Source: Trabulsiella odontotermitis (GTDB lineage: Bacteria > Pseudomonadota > Gammaproteobacteria > Enterobacterales > Enterobacteriaceae). Taken from it: DNA of 64,000 nucleotides. The DNA lies in assembly GCF_001297775.1 (NCBI RefSeq), contig NZ_LIFX01000003.1:310001-374000 (forward strand). Direction: 5' to 3'. The number at the start of each line of letters is the position of its first letter. Positions within the stretch are counted from its first letter, which is position 1. Under the pieces are notes generated by a model. That model ran no database searches and had not been told where the DNA came from. It saw only the letters and a list, made by a program, of their open reading frames with translations. A program made the position numbers and the translations under genes. Shown here piece after piece: positions 1-8,906 of this stretch.

Positions 1-198
1 AAGAAATATAACTGATGCTGTTTGTTTGCAAAGCGTTATGTTTGGGGGGAGGAAAGCCTGCGAGTGGACTGACCCCATAAAGTTGGACGTTGCTAACCTC
101 ATGTTACGTTTCTCTATAAGGTGCCTGTCAAGTCAGACTAACAATTTATTCCTTATGCCGATACCTTTATTTCTTAATCAATATATGAAGGAACATGT

Positions 199-1611
199 AT
201 GTACTACGTACGCCCTTTAATGTGCCCACTTTTTTTTCTGTCTCTCTTACCGTTTTCTTTCGTTCAGGCTGCTGATAAGCCTGCATTGACAGATGGTGGC
301 ATTAACCCCTTGTCTGTAGTCAGAATCCACGATCGTGTGAATTACATGGTGTCGTTAAACTTCAATAACGGAAAAACAGCTCAGCAATGGCGTTCTGTTG
401 ATTGTAAGCAGGGCAAGGCACAGCTTCTGTATAAGGATTTACTGAATGAGGAGGGGCTTACCAAAGCTCGCTATTACGGAAACAACTATCTTCGCTATGC
501 GCCTGCACAGGATGATAAGCAGATGACGGCAGAGGATATCCGCACGGTTTGCCAGCTACCGATAAAAGATACTCGGTGGGAAAGATTATCAGCCACGTCA
601 ACAGCTGGCATTACCGATCTTATCGATGTGAATAGCATCCATCATGTCGGTGACATTTTATCGGTACGCTTGGGATACGACTTTGCAGATATCATCTGGG
701 AACCGCCTTACGATGCGCCGCTTGAGTTAAAGATTGAGCACTACTTATATAACTGCAAAACCCACCAGGGTGACGCTGTTGCTGCAATGAATTTCGACAG
801 CGAGGGGCGCGTTACGGACTCACTCATCACTGCTGATATTGTTCGCCGCAAGAGTAGTTTTAAAATTAACACTCAAATGGCGCAACGCTTTGAGCAGCTC
901 TGCCAGTTACCAGCCGGAAAAACGTTCAAAGCCGAAGGGCACTTTGTATCCGACACTAACAAACCGGCATCAACGTTGATGGGGCCATCAATGCCCGATC
1001 TGAGTAATAATAATCCGCAGTGGCTGGATAAATTTCCCCTTTCTGCTGCAATTGAGCACCAGGTACAGTCATTGATCAAACCCTGGGCACTTCCGCGTTT
1101 TAAACAGGTTCGTTATACAGAAGCAAGCTCGCTCGGTAAGGTCAAAGTACAGCTGGATGCACAACCGGATGGTTATATTCGCAAGCTGGAAGATTATGGT
1201 GTCTGGACGGTACAACGTTTAACGCTGGCTAATCAGTTACAGCTGAAGTTCACCATGTCCATTAGTAATGGTTCCTCACTGCTAAACAAGTTGCAGACGG
1301 ATCTGCGTTTCCCATTAGTGAATGGTCAACGATATCAGGCACAATTGGACCATATTAATTCCGATAAGAAAGTTACTGCTTCAACGTTACGCTGTGAAGT
1401 AACGGGAGAGGGGGACGCACATAGCATTGCACCTGAATTTAGCGGGAAATATCTATTAGTTGAGTGTCATGCAACTTATGAAGGGCAACTGGATAGCAGT
1501 AGCAAACTAGCTTGGTTGCAAGATCTCAACGTTTTCGTCCCGGTCGCTCAGCAACTGGGTGATAAACCTGAAAGTCTGGTGAAACTGGAAAATGTTAGTG
1601 TGATACGTTAA
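199..1611 (+). CDS. Secreted protein of unknown function (470 aa)
   Basis: I do not recognise this family. The N-terminus has a positively charged residue followed by a hydrophobic run (about residues 8-24, ending FVQAA), a typical Sec signal peptide, so the protein is probably periplasmic or exported. Several cysteines are spread through the chain and could form disulfides; no catalytic motif is evident. The ATG at 199 is preceded by AAGGA at 188-192 with 6 nt spacing; an ATG at 223 would also keep the signal peptide. It stands alone, ends in a clear terminator, and is followed by a CBASS module, but nothing links it to that system functionally. Confidence 0.75.
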   Translation: MYYVRPLMCPLFFLSLLPFSFVQAADKPALTDGGINPLSVVRIHDRVNYMVSLNFNNGKTAQQWRSVDCKQGKAQLLYKDLLNEEGLTKARYYGNNYLRYAPAQDDKQMTAEDIRTVCQLPIKDTRWERLSATSTAGITDLIDVNSIHHVGDILSVRLGYDFADIIWEPPYDAPLELKIEHYLYNCKTHQGDAVAAMNFDSEGRVTDSLITADIVRRKSSFKINTQMAQRFEQLCQLPAGKTFKAEGHFVSDTNKPASTLMGPSMPDLSNNNPQWLDKFPLSAAIEHQVQSLIKPWALPRFKQVRYTEASSLGKVKVQLDAQPDGYIRKLEDYGVWTVQRLTLANQLQLKFTMSISNGSSLLNKLQTDLRFPLVNGQRYQAQLDHINSDKKVTASTLRCEVTGEGDAHSIAPEFSGKYLLVECHATYEGQLDSSSKLAWLQDLNVFVPVAQQLGDKPESLVKLENVSVIR

Positions 1612-1620
1612 TGAGCGAAC

Positions 1621-1650
1621 AGGCTCACCGCTTCATCCGGTGAGCCTTTT
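1621..1650 (+). terminator. Rho-independent terminator after the secreted protein gene
   Basis: AGGCTCACC (1621-1629) pairs perfectly with GGTGAGCCT (1639-1647) across a 9-nt loop and is followed by T residues, just downstream of the stop codon at 1611. Confidence 0.85.
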
Positions 1651-1770
1651 ATGACCTGCATCCTCGATGCTTAACACACGGCAATGTTAGTAATGCCTCT
1701 CAGCGGTGAGAACAATTTCGTACGTTCATTCCTCGCTCAAAAGATGAAGATGATTAAATCTACCGTCGGC

Positions 1771-1796
1771 TGTCCGCTTCGTGCCAGGAGCGGACA
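1771..1796. repeat. Palindromic intergenic element, copy a
   Basis: TGTCCGCT and AGCGGACA form a perfect 8-bp inverted repeat around TCGTGCCAGG. Related sequences occur near 4248-4313, 6024-6040, 8458-8480 and 8907-8934. The rest of the 1651-2101 gap is AT-rich and probably carries the promoter for the CBASS genes; I see no other gene in it. Confidence 0.6.
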
Positions 1797-2101
1797 TTGC
1801 TAAGTCCGCACAACATTAATTAGAGGGGAGCATGTCAATGCTCATAGCTTGATGAGTATGATCTTTAATTCATCATTAAAAATGTAAATTTTGCAATCGC
1901 TCTAATCCCGCACCATTCCTGCTTTCACATTTATACCTTGTTCTACATCAATAGAAATGAAAACTTGCTTGATGAAAAACACAACATAGTGCGTATAAGA
2001 TAAAAAATAAGCACCACATGTTGTGAGTTTGATTTTTTGTACGGATTCCCTCCATATGGTTTACTTTTGCTTTACGTAGTACCAGAACAAGGAAAAAACA
2101 A

Positions 2102-3106
2102 ATGGCTTATCAGGTTAGTACTGCTTTCAATAGCCTCATGAACAACTTTGTTAATCTAGATGCAGATGAAACACGCAAAGGAAGAAGAAGCCGTGACTGG
2201 TTAGTCGATGAGCAGTTGACCAGGTTTCCAGATAAAGATGATGAATTCCCACTTTTGAGCACTACGCCTAAAATGTGGTTTGGTTCATTCTCCAGAAGAA
2301 CAAAAATTCGTGAACTTGATGACATCGATATGATGATTGTCATGCATGCTGAAGGTAGCACATACACTCAAAGCGGCAAAACCTTCTATATATCTCCGGG
2401 GACAAATTCCCGTTTCCAAAACTACCTGAACGAAACTGGTGCGTGGGTAAATTCACGCAGAGTTGTCAACAAATTTGTTTCATCGCTAAAATCTGTCCCT
2501 CAATACTCGAGCGCTGATAGCAAACGTCAAGGAGAGGCAGCAACTCTCAATCTGAAATCCTATACATGGAATTTTGATATTGTTCCAGCCTTCATCACTT
2601 CACCAGACAGCTATGGAAACACATTTTACCTGATCCCAGACGGCAGCGGTAACTGGAAACAGACTGACCCGCGTATTGATAAAGACCGTGCGACTAGAGT
2701 GAACCAAAAGCATAGTGGTAAGGTATTGAATGTAATTCGTTTAGTTAAGTATTGGAAGCGTAAGCGCGGCGTACCTGCAATAGGCTCATATCTACTCGAA
2801 ACTATTATGCTAAACCACTATGACGAACTTAATAAAGATTCAATGTCAGAATATCTCGATATCGAATTTGCAGATGCTTTGCAAGTGCTAGCTACTGCAA
2901 TCGTCGGTTATGTTGGTGATCAAAAAAACTTCCAAGGTGATATAAATCATTTAAGTTCAGAAGAGCAGAAAAAGGTGCAAGAAATGGCACTTGACGATGC
3001 CAACAAGGCAAAAGAGGCTCTATCGATAGAATTTACTGACCCCGAAAAATCCGGAAAAATATGGCAGAATGTGTTAGGTAAATATTTTCCAGTAGGAAAC
3101 GTATAA
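2102..3106 (+). CDS. CBASS CD-NTase (cyclic oligonucleotide synthase, 334 aa)
   Basis: A cGAS/DncV-like nucleotidyltransferase, the sensor enzyme of a CBASS anti-phage system; the family makes cyclic di- or trinucleotides after phage infection. The sequence shows the Pol-beta-type core: GS at residues 61-62, DID (D74, D76) and a third acidic residue in WNFDIVPAF (D159). Length is normal for the family. The ATG at 2102 follows AAGGA. The stop TAA shares its last base with the ATG of the next gene, a membrane effector, so the pair is translationally coupled. No Cap2/Cap3 or HORMA/TRIP13 genes are present, so this is a minimal (type I) CBASS. The clade and the nucleotide product cannot be told from sequence alone. 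Confidence 0.88.
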   Translation: MAYQVSTAFNSLMNNFVNLDADETRKGRRSRDWLVDEQLTRFPDKDDEFPLLSTTPKMWFGSFSRRTKIRELDDIDMMIVMHAEGSTYTQSGKTFYISPGTNSRFQNYLNETGAWVNSRRVVNKFVSSLKSVPQYSSADSKRQGEAATLNLKSYTWNFDIVPAFITSPDSYGNTFYLIPDGSGNWKQTDPRIDKDRATRVNQKHSGKVLNVIRLVKYWKRKRGVPAIGSYLLETIMLNHYDELNKDSMSEYLDIEFADALQVLATAIVGYVGDQKNFQGDINHLSSEEQKKVQEMALDDANKAKEALSIEFTDPEKSGKIWQNVLGKYFPVGNV

Positions 3107-4038
3107 TGAACGATTTCTATGAAAAGCAGAATGAGCCTCATATGCTCAAACTTCTTGCTGGGCAGCGTGAGATCTACTCTGAAGTAAAATCTATTCTAAT
3201 GAAAGGTTTTTTTGCGGGGGTAGTTATCCCATCAATACTATCATTAATTTTCTTTGTAATGAGTTTTTATCCAGGCTATACGGGTCCATGGATAAAAACA
3301 CTTCTTACGATCTACGGATTAGTATTCTTCATTATTAACCACTTCATAATGGAATATGTCAGTAACTGTAAGAAAAAAGCAGCTCGTATTCAGGAGGAGT
3401 ATGATACCAGTTTGTTTAACATGGAATGGAATGATATCGTTGCTGGGAAAAAAATACCTATTTCTGAAAGTATAGAGTATGCCCAGAAACACTTAGCTAC
3501 TGAAGGTGAACGTCGCCTCCACAACTGGTACCTTAATGCTCCCATGAGCGTTTCAGCTCCTTTAATGGTAATGCTCTGTCAAAGTAAGAACATGGGATGG
3601 GATGCAGGTCTAAAAAGGAAAACTTCAACATTTCTGAGTATTATCCTGGCGCTGAACGTAATTATGTTTGCTATAACATTTATTTTCACCAATCCGACAT
3701 ATCTACAATTTATTGCATTTGTAGCAATATTGCTTCCAACTTACCAATTTTATTATCGGTACGTTAGTGGGAATAAGAAATCTGTCGCCCGCGCAGACGA
3801 ACTTCGCACACTTGTTGAGAATACTCTTAGGCAAGTAGTAAAAGAGCATGCTTACGACAAAAAAGCGTTAGAAAAGCAGTCGCGTTTAGTTCAGGACCAA
3901 ATTTTTAACTACAGGGCAACAGGGAATCCGGTACCTGATTTTATGCATAAACGAAATCGGACTACAGATGAAGAGCGATACGATCGAATTTTTGAAGAAT
4001 ATTCTTCACAATTAGAAGGCATTGCAACACCATCGTAG
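3106..4038 (+). CDS. CBASS S-4TM family putative pore-forming effector (310 aa)
   Basis: Matches the layout of the S-4TM family of CBASS effectors: a soluble N-terminal stretch, two hydrophobic helices at about residues 34-55 and 61-82, a soluble middle domain with aromatic and charged residues, two more helices at about 170-192 and 196-215, then a charged C-terminal helical tail. Family members are thought to disrupt the inner membrane when bound by the cyclic nucleotide made by the partner CD-NTase, killing the infected cell. The start codon overlaps the CD-NTase stop by one base. The family call rests on topology and context; the ligand is unknown. Confidence 0.82.
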   Translation: MNDFYEKQNEPHMLKLLAGQREIYSEVKSILMKGFFAGVVIPSILSLIFFVMSFYPGYTGPWIKTLLTIYGLVFFIINHFIMEYVSNCKKKAARIQEEYDTSLFNMEWNDIVAGKKIPISESIEYAQKHLATEGERRLHNWYLNAPMSVSAPLMVMLCQSKNMGWDAGLKRKTSTFLSIILALNVIMFAITFIFTNPTYLQFIAFVAILLPTYQFYYRYVSGNKKSVARADELRTLVENTLRQVVKEHAYDKKALEKQSRLVQDQIFNYRATGNPVPDFMHKRNRTTDEERYDRIFEEYSSQLEGIATPS

Positions 4039-4247
4039 TAGTTCTTTAATCAATTATTTATATTTTGATGGTTATAAAGTGTCGGGAAATTTTTTGAAAC
4101 CTGTCGCCAGAAGAGTGCTGGCTTAGGGCTGAATACTCGGAAATCTCAAAGGCATGTGGAACTCAAATAGATGTGCTTACACCTCCCATTGATTAACTCA
4201 CCGTGATTTGAAGAATACTTAATCAGTGGTGAGAGTGACTACGGACG

Positions 4248-4313
4248 CCCGCTCCTCGCTCAGAGCGGACATGCCTCCCCCTTGATCGACGGCTTCGTGC
4301 CAGAAGCGGAAGT
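4248..4313. repeat. Palindromic intergenic element, copies b1 and b2
   Basis: Two degenerate copies of the element seen at 1771: CCGCTCCTCGCTCAGAGCGG (4249-4268) and GGCTTCGTGCCAGAAGCGGA (4291-4310). They lie in the 4039-4481 gap between the CBASS effector and the next gene. I see no gene in that gap. Confidence 0.5.
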
Positions 4314-4481
4314 TGTTAACATTCCTATATAAAGGGTGAACAGTTAGGTGAACACTTCAAACCAAACTCTTCGCCACATAATAATTTAAAACCAAACAAT
4401 AAAATGGGAGGGTAAACAATTGGAAGCGTATTTGTTAATTTTACATGTCTGCTGTTCATAAAGCCCTGATGGAAATTTACT

Positions 4482-5180
4482 ATGAATGATAAGAATGATG
4501 CCACGAGAGAGAAAACAAAGGATTTTTTGCTATCGTTAGGAGTTGTTGCGACTGGGCTGCTACTTCTGAAGTTCAAATATTTTTTTATCGCATTTTCAGT
4601 TTTGTTCATCTACAGCTTGTATAAGCTATACCCAGAAAGATATATGCTGGCAAAAATAATAAAAAGTGCATTCGCTATTAAGTTTTATAATATAGTGATA
4701 TGGTTTATTTCATATGTGTTGACACTAAAAATGCTTAGTGTGATTTATGGTGTTGATGAGGAGTATTTGAAATTTTCCCCTGCCGTTGTTGCTATTCCTA
4801 TTTCTATTTGTGTTCTGTACTTCTTCTTGGTGCTTGTCGCCGGTATATTCAGTGCAGTAGGCATGATTACTGGTAACGTTGTTGGTTTCCTCCCCGAACG
4901 GACAAAAATTTATTATGAGCAATCAATCTTTGTCAGGTTTGTTACCATACTTCAATCTCTGGTGATTGTTGTAGCAATTCCGTTCTTTCTTGCCGCTATA
5001 TCTTCAGATTATGTCGCAAAGATAGCTATCTTGTCGGATGCGTCATTTCTATCTGATTGCGGAGTAAAGCAATGGGGAGTGATGTATCTACGAAGAAACA
5101 ACAATGAGTGCTATAGGTTTACTTTAAATAGGAATTTGTTTAGTGAACAACCAGTGATTGTGAATTCAAAAAAAATATAA
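4482..5180 (+). CDS. Unknown multi-pass membrane protein (232 aa)
   Basis: Not recognised. Hydrophobic segments at about residues 17-45 (probably two helices), 66-85, 100-130 and 155-173 suggest 4-5 transmembrane helices, with a short soluble C-terminal tail containing two cysteines (DCGVKQW and NNECYRF). The gene is AT-rich compared with the core chromosome, as are its defence-gene neighbours. It is separated from CBASS by over 400 bp and so is probably its own transcription unit. It could be an effector or an immunity membrane protein, but this is only guilt by association. Confidence 0.65.
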   Translation: MNDKNDATREKTKDFLLSLGVVATGLLLLKFKYFFIAFSVLFIYSLYKLYPERYMLAKIIKSAFAIKFYNIVIWFISYVLTLKMLSVIYGVDEEYLKFSPAVVAIPISICVLYFFLVLVAGIFSAVGMITGNVVGFLPERTKIYYEQSIFVRFVTILQSLVIVVAIPFFLAAISSDYVAKIAILSDASFLSDCGVKQWGVMYLRRNNNECYRFTLNRNLFSEQPVIVNSKKI

Positions 5181-5360
5181 AGGTGAGTTTCCCCGCCTTG
5201 GCTTGTACAGGCAAATCACGAGCAACAGAGTAGCGGGGTAAATATTTACGGTCCAACCAGATTCAGATACTAATAAGTGATTCTACTCATCATATTGTAC
5301 ATCATGAATCGCCACTGCTTCGGCAGCCAGCTTCCGCTCGTCCCTCATAAGGGACAACCA

Positions 5361-5395
5361 TACTCAAATCTCCCACATTGCAGGAGATTTGAGTA
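5361..5395 (+). promoter_or_regulatory. Perfect hairpin enclosing the recombinase ribosome binding site
   Basis: TACTCAAATCTCC (5361-5373) is the exact reverse complement of GGAGATTTGAGTA (5383-5395), separated by a 9-nt loop. The right arm contains the Shine-Dalgarno GGAG and the A of the ATG at 5395. In mRNA the stem would hide the start site, so translation should depend on melting or on a trans-acting factor. It may alternatively be a protein binding site. Confidence 0.75.
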
Positions 5396-5997
5396 TGAAC
5401 ACGTCACCGTGGAACAAAGACCGTATCATCGGCCAAAAAAGACCATTTCAGATATCTCATATCTGGGGGATACGAATCCGGCTTGAACTGGAAGGTAAAA
5501 CGCGCGATTTAGCTCTGTTCAATATGGCCCTGGACAGTAAGCTGCGGGGCTGTGATCTGGTCAAACTAAAAGTATCTGATGTTGCATATGGTAGCTCTGT
5601 TTCAAGCAGAGCAACTGTGTTGCAACAGAAAACCGGTAGCCCGGTGCAATTTGAGTTAACCAAGGGGACAAGAGAAGCTGTTGCTGCATTGATAAAGCTT
5701 GGCAATTTGCACAGTAAAGACTTCTTGTTTCGATCTCGGGTCGGAACTAACCAGCACATATCAACCCGGCAATACAACCGAATTTTTCATGGGTGGGTAG
5801 AAAAGCTTGGTCTCGAAGATTCGCTTTACAGCACACATTCCATGAGAAGAACAAAACCTTACCTGATCTACAAGAAAACCAAGAATCTCCGGATGATTCA
5901 ACTTCTGCTGGGCCATAAGAAACTGGAAAGCACAGTCCGTTATCTGGGCATTGAAGTCGATGATGCGCTAGAGATTTCTGAATCGATTGAAGTCTAA
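5395..5997 (+). CDS. Short tyrosine recombinase, FimB/XerC-like (200 aa)
   Basis: Contains the catalytic elements of the tyrosine recombinase family: Arg in LRGCDL, HSMRRTK (H-x-x-R), LLGHKKLEST (the conserved GH box) and the nucleophile Tyr in TVRYLGI. At 200 aa it is like FimB/FimE and lacks the long N-terminal arm-binding and core-binding domains of phage integrases. The start is the ATG at 5395 preceded by AGGAG at 5382-5386; an upstream TTG is unlikely. Its start region lies in a perfect hairpin. It sits between a membrane protein and the convergent Septu operon, and could mobilise or invert DNA in this defence cluster. Its target site is not evident. Confidence 0.85.
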   Translation: MNTSPWNKDRIIGQKRPFQISHIWGIRIRLELEGKTRDLALFNMALDSKLRGCDLVKLKVSDVAYGSSVSSRATVLQQKTGSPVQFELTKGTREAVAALIKLGNLHSKDFLFRSRVGTNQHISTRQYNRIFHGWVEKLGLEDSLYSTHSMRRTKPYLIYKKTKNLRMIQLLLGHKKLESTVRYLGIEVDDALEISESIEV

Positions 5998-6003
5998 GGT
6001 TGT

Positions 6004-6025
6004 CAGGGCTGCAACAGCAGCCCTG
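6004..6025 (+). terminator. GC-rich hairpin after the recombinase
   Basis: CAGGGCTGC and GCAGCCCTG pair perfectly with a 4-nt loop, 7 nt after the recombinase stop and ahead of the convergent ptuB stop. There is no T-run, so termination is likely but not certain. It is followed by a half copy of the palindromic element (GTGCCAGGAGCGGAC). Confidence 0.55.
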
Positions 6026-6057
6026 TGCCAGGAGCGGACGTAACCATACAATCTAAG

Positions 6058-6816
6058 TTAGCTATGTTGCTGGACAAAATCATCCACAGTTTCTTTAGCC
6101 GTTCTATATACCACAGAATTATCGAGGAAATGCTTGCAGTAGGCGGATAATTGTGCTTGTGGCTGAATTAATTCATCAATTTTTCCCAACGCATTGTTTA
6201 TTTTTCTGATTCGGCTTGATCTTTTTTTGTCCGTATCTGCTTCTTTGTAATCGTTTAGAGCCTCCTGTATGTCGCTCTCGAAATTTCGCAAACTCACTAA
6301 TACATCGGCTCTTGCACTGAAGAGCCGTCCATCAGCCAGTCCGCAAACTTCAATTGTTTTTTTTGCTACCTCCTTAAGAGGTCCGTCGACAGGGTAAATC
6401 ATTATATCCTGATAGGTGAAAGCCCCCTGTGGATCTATATCATAAGGGTTTATAATTGGCTCACGCATCGTATCGTGGCTCAGCTTGTTGTTATTGCATT
6501 GCTTACAGGAATAAAGAAGATTATCCCATTCAAATGCTTTATCAGTATAGTCACTCTTTGGGTAAAAGTGCTCAATCTCAGCAAAACCGGTTTTACCTGG
6601 AATTCCTTCGCAGAATGCGCATTTGTCAAAAGAACTTTTCCTAAGTGCTTCCTTAATATCAGGGTGTCGATAATATTTCAGTATTGCTTCTTTTTCCTTT
6701 TCAGGGATTTTTTTGTATTCCTTATATTTTGCTACAAGCGACATCAAATTACGCGTCCATTCTGCTGCGTTATCCACAAGCACTTGTGGTTTTGCTGGAC
6801 GTTCTAACTTAATCAT
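6058..6816 (-). CDS. ptuB: Septu PtuB, HNH endonuclease (252 aa)
   Basis: HNH nuclease subunit of a Septu anti-phage system. It has a zinc-binding pair CAFC (C66, C69), the catalytic EIEHFYPKS segment (H83), then NLLYSCKQCNNNK (N99, C104, C107, N108-110). These are the features of the PtuB family, which degrades nucleic acid when assembled with the ATPase PtuA. The ATG at 6816 overlaps the end of ptuA by 8 bp, so the two are co-translated. No reverse transcriptase is nearby, so this is stand-alone Septu and not a retron-associated PtuAB. Confidence 0.88.
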   Translation of the reverse strand: MIKLERPAKPQVLVDNAAEWTRNLMSLVAKYKEYKKIPEKEKEAILKYYRHPDIKEALRKSSFDKCAFCEGIPGKTGFAEIEHFYPKSDYTDKAFEWDNLLYSCKQCNNNKLSHDTMREPIINPYDIDPQGAFTYQDIMIYPVDGPLKEVAKKTIEVCGLADGRLFSARADVLVSLRNFESDIQEALNDYKEADTDKKRSSRIRKINNALGKIDELIQPQAQLSAYCKHFLDNSVVYRTAKETVDDFVQQHS

Positions 6817-8047
6817 CCTTTTTAGCCTCCATCCCCGCTATGCGAGCTTTGAGTACCACTAAGACGCTATCACCAGGATGACATATAGCCTCAAGCTTTG
6901 CAAAGCTCTCTTTGAGAGCATTAAGGTCATTTTTTACAATATTATCAAAACATGTATGAACCAGTTTCTCGTAGCGTTTGTTATCTAAACTACGCACTCC
7001 CATTAATTCCTTCAAAATCATATCAGTACTCCAACCGGAATAAGCATCTTCTGACGGAGAGAAATCATATCGCTCTTCAGGGTATGAACCCGGTAGCATG
7101 ATTATTTCGTTTTCTTTTGCTGAAGAAAGAAGATGTGGGGAATGAGTTGTTATAATGAATTGAATATTGGGGAATAGTTTTTCAATACCATCCCTGACTG
7201 TGAACTGCCATTCCGGATGCAAATGATTGTCAAGCTCATCAATCAAGACGGTGCCCGATGCCTTTTGAACATCCCTCTCGCCTTCAGGTAAACACGATTC
7301 AACCCACTCAAATATGGCAATAATAATGAACAATATGGCTTGAAAACCTGAAGAAAGTTCTTCAAGATAACATTCCTTACCATATAAAGAGAATACGGGT
7401 TCAAGGTCTCGGCCAATACGCACATAGTTAAAATTACTATTAAATGGCCCTATTTTAGATAGGGATTGCTCAAGGTGTTTCCAATTTTTCTTTTCTTCCC
7501 ACGCCCATTCTTTTTCAATAATGAAATAACGATTTATAAGCCACTGCTTCACTTCTCGTTCACTTTCACTATAAATCTGGCTTAATGAATCAAGTATATA
7601 AAGTTGTTTGCTATGCTCTGCATCTTGCTCGCGAGATAACCCCTGGATTTGTTTATAATTTATTTTTCTTTGTGCACCAATAAATAATGGAGGCAAGCTT
7701 AATATTTTATCTACTGCGTTAGGAATAAATGATTCCCTTCCTGACTCTGAAGTTGGAGCATTCCAGCTTTTAATTTCATTGTTCCTATAAGAGCTAGAAA
7801 GAAACCATCCTGGGCCCATTCCAAAACGGAATTGCTTGCCTGATTGCTTTATATCTACCCAATACTCAGAGCCTTCTTTAAACCGGGAGTATGCGGGATT
7901 CCAAGCTAGGCAATGTGCAATTGTAGCCAATAGTGAAGTTTTACCACATCCGTTTGGTCCAGTAATGAAATTAAACCCGGAATTAAATGAGATATTTATC
8001 TCCGGAAAATGCCTTACATTTTTTATATGCAGCGCTTCTATAGTCAT
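6809..8047 (-). CDS. ptuA: Septu PtuA, SMC/ABC-type ATPase (412 aa)
   Basis: Regulatory ATPase of Septu. The Walker A loop is GPNGCGKT (residues 30-37), the signature-like LSSGFQAIL lies at 231-239, Walker B TVLIDELD at 266-273, and the H-loop ITTHSPHLL near residue 300, the layout of the OLD/RecF-like AAA_15/AAA_21 ATPases used by PtuA. Family knowledge: PtuA oligomers hold PtuB inactive until phage infection alters nucleotide levels. The ATG at 8047 heads the operon; upstream to 8090 is AT-rich and probably holds the promoter. Confidence 0.88.
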   Translation of the reverse strand: MTIEALHIKNVRHFPEINISFNSGFNFITGPNGCGKTSLLATIAHCLAWNPAYSRFKEGSEYWVDIKQSGKQFRFGMGPGWFLSSSYRNNEIKSWNAPTSESGRESFIPNAVDKILSLPPLFIGAQRKINYKQIQGLSREQDAEHSKQLYILDSLSQIYSESEREVKQWLINRYFIIEKEWAWEEKKNWKHLEQSLSKIGPFNSNFNYVRIGRDLEPVFSLYGKECYLEELSSGFQAILFIIIAIFEWVESCLPEGERDVQKASGTVLIDELDNHLHPEWQFTVRDGIEKLFPNIQFIITTHSPHLLSSAKENEIIMLPGSYPEERYDFSPSEDAYSGWSTDMILKELMGVRSLDNKRYEKLVHTCFDNIVKNDLNALKESFAKLEAICHPGDSVLVVLKARIAGMEAKKDD

Positions 8048-8532
8048 CTTTAAGTCTTAATCATGTGAGTAGTAAGTTAATTTAATCACATTTTTAGCAA
8101 ATTATTAAGTAGTTATCACTTCTTCGTAGCGTCAATGCGTTATAGTCGTCTATAAATTACTACGCAACACTGGCAAGGTGATAGTCACCATCAATACCTC
8201 TCTGTTAGCGTTCACGGAAGTGTCGAAGAAAGCTGGGATACCCAGTCTTACAGACGTTATGAGCTTTCAGTACAATAAATCGACATTGACATCCAAGTAG
8301 ACTTTGACTGTACCAACTATACCAGTTCCAGAAAGAGAAGATGATTTCGCTTGTAAATAATCTAAATAGACTAATGAGATAGCGAAATGCTTTTGAATTG
8401 TGTGGATTGTTACTTCTGGAGAGCTTGTTGTCATGGTATATGTCAGAAAGCCGAGTTTCCGCTCCTCGCTCACAGCAGACTATAAGAGTTGATTGTGTGT
8501 TGCACTGTGAGATCAAATCAAAACCAATACAT
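8048..8532. other. Gene-poor stretch upstream of Septu
   Basis: Only short overlapping reading frames occur here, none with a convincing start site or recognisable motif. The part next to 8047 probably carries the ptuAB promoter. The segment 8160-8480 may be decayed coding sequence, but I could not identify it. Confidence 0.4.
8458..8480. repeat. Palindromic intergenic element, copy d
   Basis: TCCGCTCCTCGCTCACAGC followed by AGAC is a slightly degenerate copy of the element at 8907-8934 and 4248-4272. Confidence 0.5.
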
Positions 8533-8832
8533 TCATGCATCTTCCCACAGCGGCACCCATTCAACAGGCAACTGTTCCTTATCAAATCCTTCAAACCAGT
8601 AAACTGTACCTTTCGGCCCAACAATCGGCACTTCTCCCCAACCCTGATGAAACAATGCGCGACTCCAGTCCGGCTTGAGACGACCACGCCGTTTAAGGCG
8701 CTCACCATTACAAGCAGTTGCTCGTATTGAGGGAAAGTTAATAAAGAAACTTAACGGCATTTCCTCTTTTTGCGCACGTTGCAATTGCCTTGATATCCAG
8801 TCTTGGTTACGTTTGCGAAGTTTTTGTTTCAT
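8533..8832 (-). CDS. Small hypothetical protein (99 aa)
   Basis: Not recognised. A basic N-terminal half (MKQKLRKRNQDW, and KRRGRLK near residue 48) and a tryptophan-rich acidic C-terminus ending in WED-A suggest a folded protein and not random translation. The ribosome binding site is weak. It lies between two palindromic elements, with no operon partner. Real-gene status is likely but unproven. Confidence 0.5.
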   Translation of the reverse strand: MKQKLRKRNQDWISRQLQRAQKEEMPLSFFINFPSIRATACNGERLKRRGRLKPDWSRALFHQGWGEVPIVGPKGTVYWFEGFDKEQLPVEWVPLWEDA

Positions 8833-8906
8833 TGGCTACTGTTCTGATTCGACTCACTTATCAATCAATGATCTCACTGTAATCCGACGCCATGCTTTGT
8901 ACAAGA

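Noticed and set aside
6058..8047. Retron (Ec78-type) using PtuAB as effector
   Set aside because: No reverse transcriptase or msr/msd-like region lies beside the genes.
8205..8708. 167-aa minus-strand frame
   Set aside because: Overlaps the better 99-aa frame, no ribosome binding site, and cysteine-rich random-like composition.
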